Below are positions 5,441-7,941 of a DNA stretch of 7,941 bases, in pieces. Source of the DNA: Clostridium sp. UBA5530. GTDB lineage: Bacteria > Bacillota > Clostridia > Clostridiales > Clostridiaceae. The stretch is from positions 105,863 through 113,803 of the forward strand of contig DINW01000069.1 of the NCBI GenBank assembly GCA_002423705.1. The letters run 5' to 3'. The translations under genes were made by a program, and so were the position numbers. Within the stretch, counting starts at the first letter, position 1. Each line of letters begins with the position of its first letter. The notes under the pieces were generated by a model, which worked only from the letters and a program-made list of their open reading frames with translations, was not told the DNA's origin and made no database searches.

Positions 5441-7905
5441 AAACAGTAACTAGCACAGCTCTTGCTAATATTAAGCATAATAAAGTTAAAAATCTATTAT
5501 CAGGTATTGCTATAACTTTAACAACTATGTTGTTATTTATGGTTTTAACCATTGGTTTTGGTTCCATGTCCCTGGAATTTGAAGCAGTAAATGAAACATA
5601 TCCAACCTGGCACATGATGTATCGAAATGTCAATGAAGATACTGTTAAAGCCCTTAGAAATCATGGCGATATAGAATCCTTAGGGGAACGGCAGGATGTT
5701 GGTGAGATTGTATCAAAGGATTGCCATATATTATTAACCTATGTAGATGAAAAGGGATATGAATTGAACAAGTTACCCTTAGGAAAAGGCACATATCCCC
5801 AAAATAAAGAAGACATAGTGGTATCTCAAGGCTTATTGGATGCATTGAATCTAAAAGGAACCATAGGTGATTATATAGAACTGCCTTATCAGATTTTAGA
5901 GAAAAGCAGCTTAAGTTTAGAAAAGAAAAATTCCTTTAAAATCTGTGGAATTATAGAAACTAGCGAAAACAACATAAAGGAAAAAGTCTATACGGGTCTA
6001 GTTTCAAAGACTTTCATGGAGGAACAAATTCCAAAGGAGCAACGATCCTACAGAGTTATGTTCCGCATAGGGAATTCAAAGTCCATGACCACAGATCATA
6101 TAGAAACTTTAGGAGAAAAGATAGCATCAGACTTTAACATAGATGAAGCCAATGTAGTAAAAAACACCAACTATCTTATGGCTAATTACGTTGACCCAGC
6201 CTTCTATACTGGCATAGGTGTAATCATATTAATTGTTGTTTTAGCAGGTATTTTAACCATTTACAGCATCTATTTTGTATCTATGGCCCATAAAGTTCAG
6301 GAATACGGCAAGCTTAAAGCCATAGGGGCAACTAAAAAGCAGATTCGTCACATTGTACTTAGAGAAGGCTTTTTCATAGCTTTAATAGCCATTCCCTTGG
6401 GGCTTCTTATAGGTTCCCTATGTACTAAGGGTTTCTTCAACTTTTTTATAAGGTCTGTAAAAGACACTAATTCTTTAAGCTCCATGATGATTAACTTATT
6501 AAATGAAGGAAAGGTTTCTTTATTTAAACCTTGGATTTTCATAGCATCCTCTGTGACAACCCTTATCACTGTTTATTTTTCCTTGTTAAAACCTATGATA
6601 ACAGCAAGTAAAATATCCCCTATTGAAGCAATAGGCTACAATGGTGAAATAAAGTCAAAGATGAAATTTAGAAATGGTTATGTAAATCTGTCTTTATTAA
6701 AATTAACCAAAGTTAATCTAGGAAGAAATAAAAAAAGAACAGCTATTACCATTGCCACCCTTGGCATAACTGGAATTCTGTTTTTAGTTGTTGCTACCGT
6801 TATAAGCTGTGCTGATCCTAAGGAACTTGCTAGAGAGGATATCCTATTTGACTATAGTATATCTATAAACTCCCGTAGTGATGATAAGATGCGTCCCGAG
6901 CTTTCTTGGAACAACATACAGCAAAATAATCCTCTAAATAATAGTTTTGAGAAAAAAGTGTCCAGTATTCATGGGGTTAAAGAGGTTAAAAAATTTCTAC
7001 GAATGAATTTAACTATTACAGAGCTCCTTTATGATGGGGAACCTTGGATAAGTCATCTTCGAGGTTTAGATGAAAGTTTTGCTTCCATCCTTGAAAAGAA
7101 TCAAGTTGATGGAAATGTAACCTATGATGAACTAAAGGAAGGGAAAAAAATCTTGGTTTCTAAAAATTTCTTGCACTGGTTTCCTAATACTAAGGTGGGG
7201 GATAATATTACTGTTACTTTACATGACGGTAACAATACTTTTGATAAGTCCTTTGAGATAGGCGCCATTGGTGATTATTCTCACAGCATCACTGGAGGAA
7301 GTGAATTTATTCTGCCTGCCTCTGTTTTAGAAAATCTATCTACTCATAATATGATTTATAGCTATGAAATCGCTGCAGACAGCAGTAAAGTTTCAGATAT
7401 AAATAAAGCTCTTGAAAGTTTTGTTAGTGGCGATGAAAGATTGGAATTAAAAAGCTATGATGGCTACGTAAAGCAATGGGAAAACACCATGGATATGACT
7501 TCAAAGCTATGCTATGCCTTCATGATAGTTTTAGGTGGTATCGGAATAATGAACCTTATTAATACCATGATTAATAGCATCTATACTAGGAAACGGGAAC
7601 TTGGTATGATGGAAGCTATAGGATTATCACAAAAGCAGATGCTTCATATGCTACAAGTGGAAGGATTGTTCTATACCCTTAGTTCATTAGTGATAACGCT
7701 GGTTCTAGGAAGCCTTATAGGCTACGGAGTATTCTTATATGCTAAAACTAAAGGAATGCTTAATATAACAAACTACCATTATCCTTTAAATCAAAGCCTT
7801 TTACTTATAGCAGTAGTTGTAATATTAGAATTGGTTTTAACCCTTATTATAAGTAAAAGCTTTAAAAAGGAAAGTTTAATTGATAGAATAAGGTTTTCAG
7901 AGTAA
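5437..7905 (+). CDS. FtsX/MacB-type ABC transporter permease with two homologous halves
   Basis: Membrane subunit of 822 residues paired with the preceding ATPase. Predicted topology is TM1 (about 20-42), a large extracellular domain (about 45-255), TM2-4 (about 257-282, 308-330, 364-385), a cytoplasmic linker, TM5 (about 435-458), a second extracellular domain (about 460-688) and TM6-8 (about 690-712, 742-768, 786-806). This is 8 helices in two 4-helix FtsX/MacB-like halves. Matching coupling segments stand after TM2 and TM6: GKLKAIGATKKQIRHIVLREG (with residues 291-311) and ELGMMEAIGLSQKQMLHML (721-739). The layout differs from BceB (10 helices, one large loop) and from MacB (4 helices, fused ATPase). 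Start ATG overlaps the ATPase stop and has AAGGTGG (5423-5429) 7 nt upstream. Such pairs move lipids, peptides or antibiotics, or transmit force to envelope enzymes; the substrate here is unknown. Confidence 0.92.
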   Translation: MKTVTSTALANIKHNKVKNLLSGIAITLTTMLLFMVLTIGFGSMSLEFEAVNETYPTWHMMYRNVNEDTVKALRNHGDIESLGERQDVGEIVSKDCHILLTYVDEKGYELNKLPLGKGTYPQNKEDIVVSQGLLDALNLKGTIGDYIELPYQILEKSSLSLEKKNSFKICGIIETSENNIKEKVYTGLVSKTFMEEQIPKEQRSYRVMFRIGNSKSMTTDHIETLGEKIASDFNIDEANVVKNTNYLMANYVDPAFYTGIGVIILIVVLAGILTIYSIYFVSMAHKVQEYGKLKAIGATKKQIRHIVLREGFFIALIAIPLGLLIGSLCTKGFFNFFIRSVKDTNSLSSMMINLLNEGKVSLFKPWIFIASSVTTLITVYFSLLKPMITASKISPIEAIGYNGEIKSKMKFRNGYVNLSLLKLTKVNLGRNKKRTAITIATLGITGILFLVVATVISCADPKELAREDILFDYSISINSRSDDKMRPELSWNNIQQNNPLNNSFEKKVSSIHGVKEVKKFLRMNLTITELLYDGEPWISHLRGLDESFASILEKNQVDGNVTYDELKEGKKILVSKNFLHWFPNTKVGDNITVTLHDGNNTFDKSFEIGAIGDYSHSITGGSEFILPASVLENLSTHNMIYSYEIAADSSKVSDINKALESFVSGDERLELKSYDGYVKQWENTMDMTSKLCYAFMIVLGGIGIMNLINTMINSIYTRKRELGMMEAIGLSQKQMLHMLQVEGLFYTLSSLVITLVLGSLIGYGVFLYAKTKGMLNITNYHYPLNQSLLLIAVVVILELVLTLIISKSFKKESLIDRIRFSE

Positions 7906-7941
7906 AAAGTGGGGAGGCATGTAACGCCTCCCTACTTTCTT
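7906..7941 (+). terminator. Intrinsic terminator after the permease gene (tail cut by window end)
   Basis: A 13-bp stem pairs 7906-7918 with 7926-7938 around a 7-nt loop (7919-7925). The core is GGGAGGC/GCCTCCC, with one G:U pair (7911-7933). T-rich sequence forms the 3' side and runs off the window edge. It starts immediately after the stop codon and closes the transporter operon. Confidence 0.88.

Overview
The window looks like chromosomal DNA from a low-GC Firmicute, most likely a member of the Clostridia. The base composition is AT-rich, ATA (Ile) and AGA/AGG (Arg) codons are frequent, Shine-Dalgarno sites are purine-rich, intrinsic terminators have T-rich tails, and all genes lie on one strand. 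I cannot name a species from the sequence alone.

Region 1 (1-2607) holds the last ~853 codons of an isoleucyl-tRNA-synthetase-like class I tRNA ligase. Its N-terminus, including the HIGH motif, lies upstream of the window, and an intrinsic terminator follows the stop codon. The protein is not a textbook IleRS. The KMSKS loop reads RFHKS, and the nearby WFDSG and DQTRGWFY motifs read WLDAG and EQIRLWFY. This matches my recollection of a divergent subgroup often labelled only as 'class I tRNA ligase family'.

Region 2 (2608-2789) is a 5' regulatory segment ahead of the next gene. It has a weak extended -10 candidate, a possible 12-codon leader ORF, and a long imperfect dyad that could fold as a hairpin.

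Region 3 (2790-4669) is a two-component system: an OmpR-family response regulator followed, with a 28-bp overlap, by a membrane sensor histidine kinase with a ~72-residue extracytoplasmic loop.

Region 4 (4670-4768) is a 99-bp gap with tandem repeats and inverted half-sites that could be the regulator's operator. Region 5 (4769-7938) is an ABC transporter: a MacB/LolD/BceA-like ATPase joined by an ATGA overlap to an 822-residue FtsX/MacB-type permease made of two homologous halves. An intrinsic terminator starts just after the permease stop.

The four downstream genes form a sensor-regulator-transporter module. The kinase probably senses an envelope stress or extracellular compound, the phosphorylated regulator probably activates the transporter promoter, and the ATPase-permease pair probably performs export or mechanotransmission at the membrane. 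The substrate cannot be read from the sequence. Functional links to antimicrobial peptide or cell-envelope defence are inference from family resemblance.
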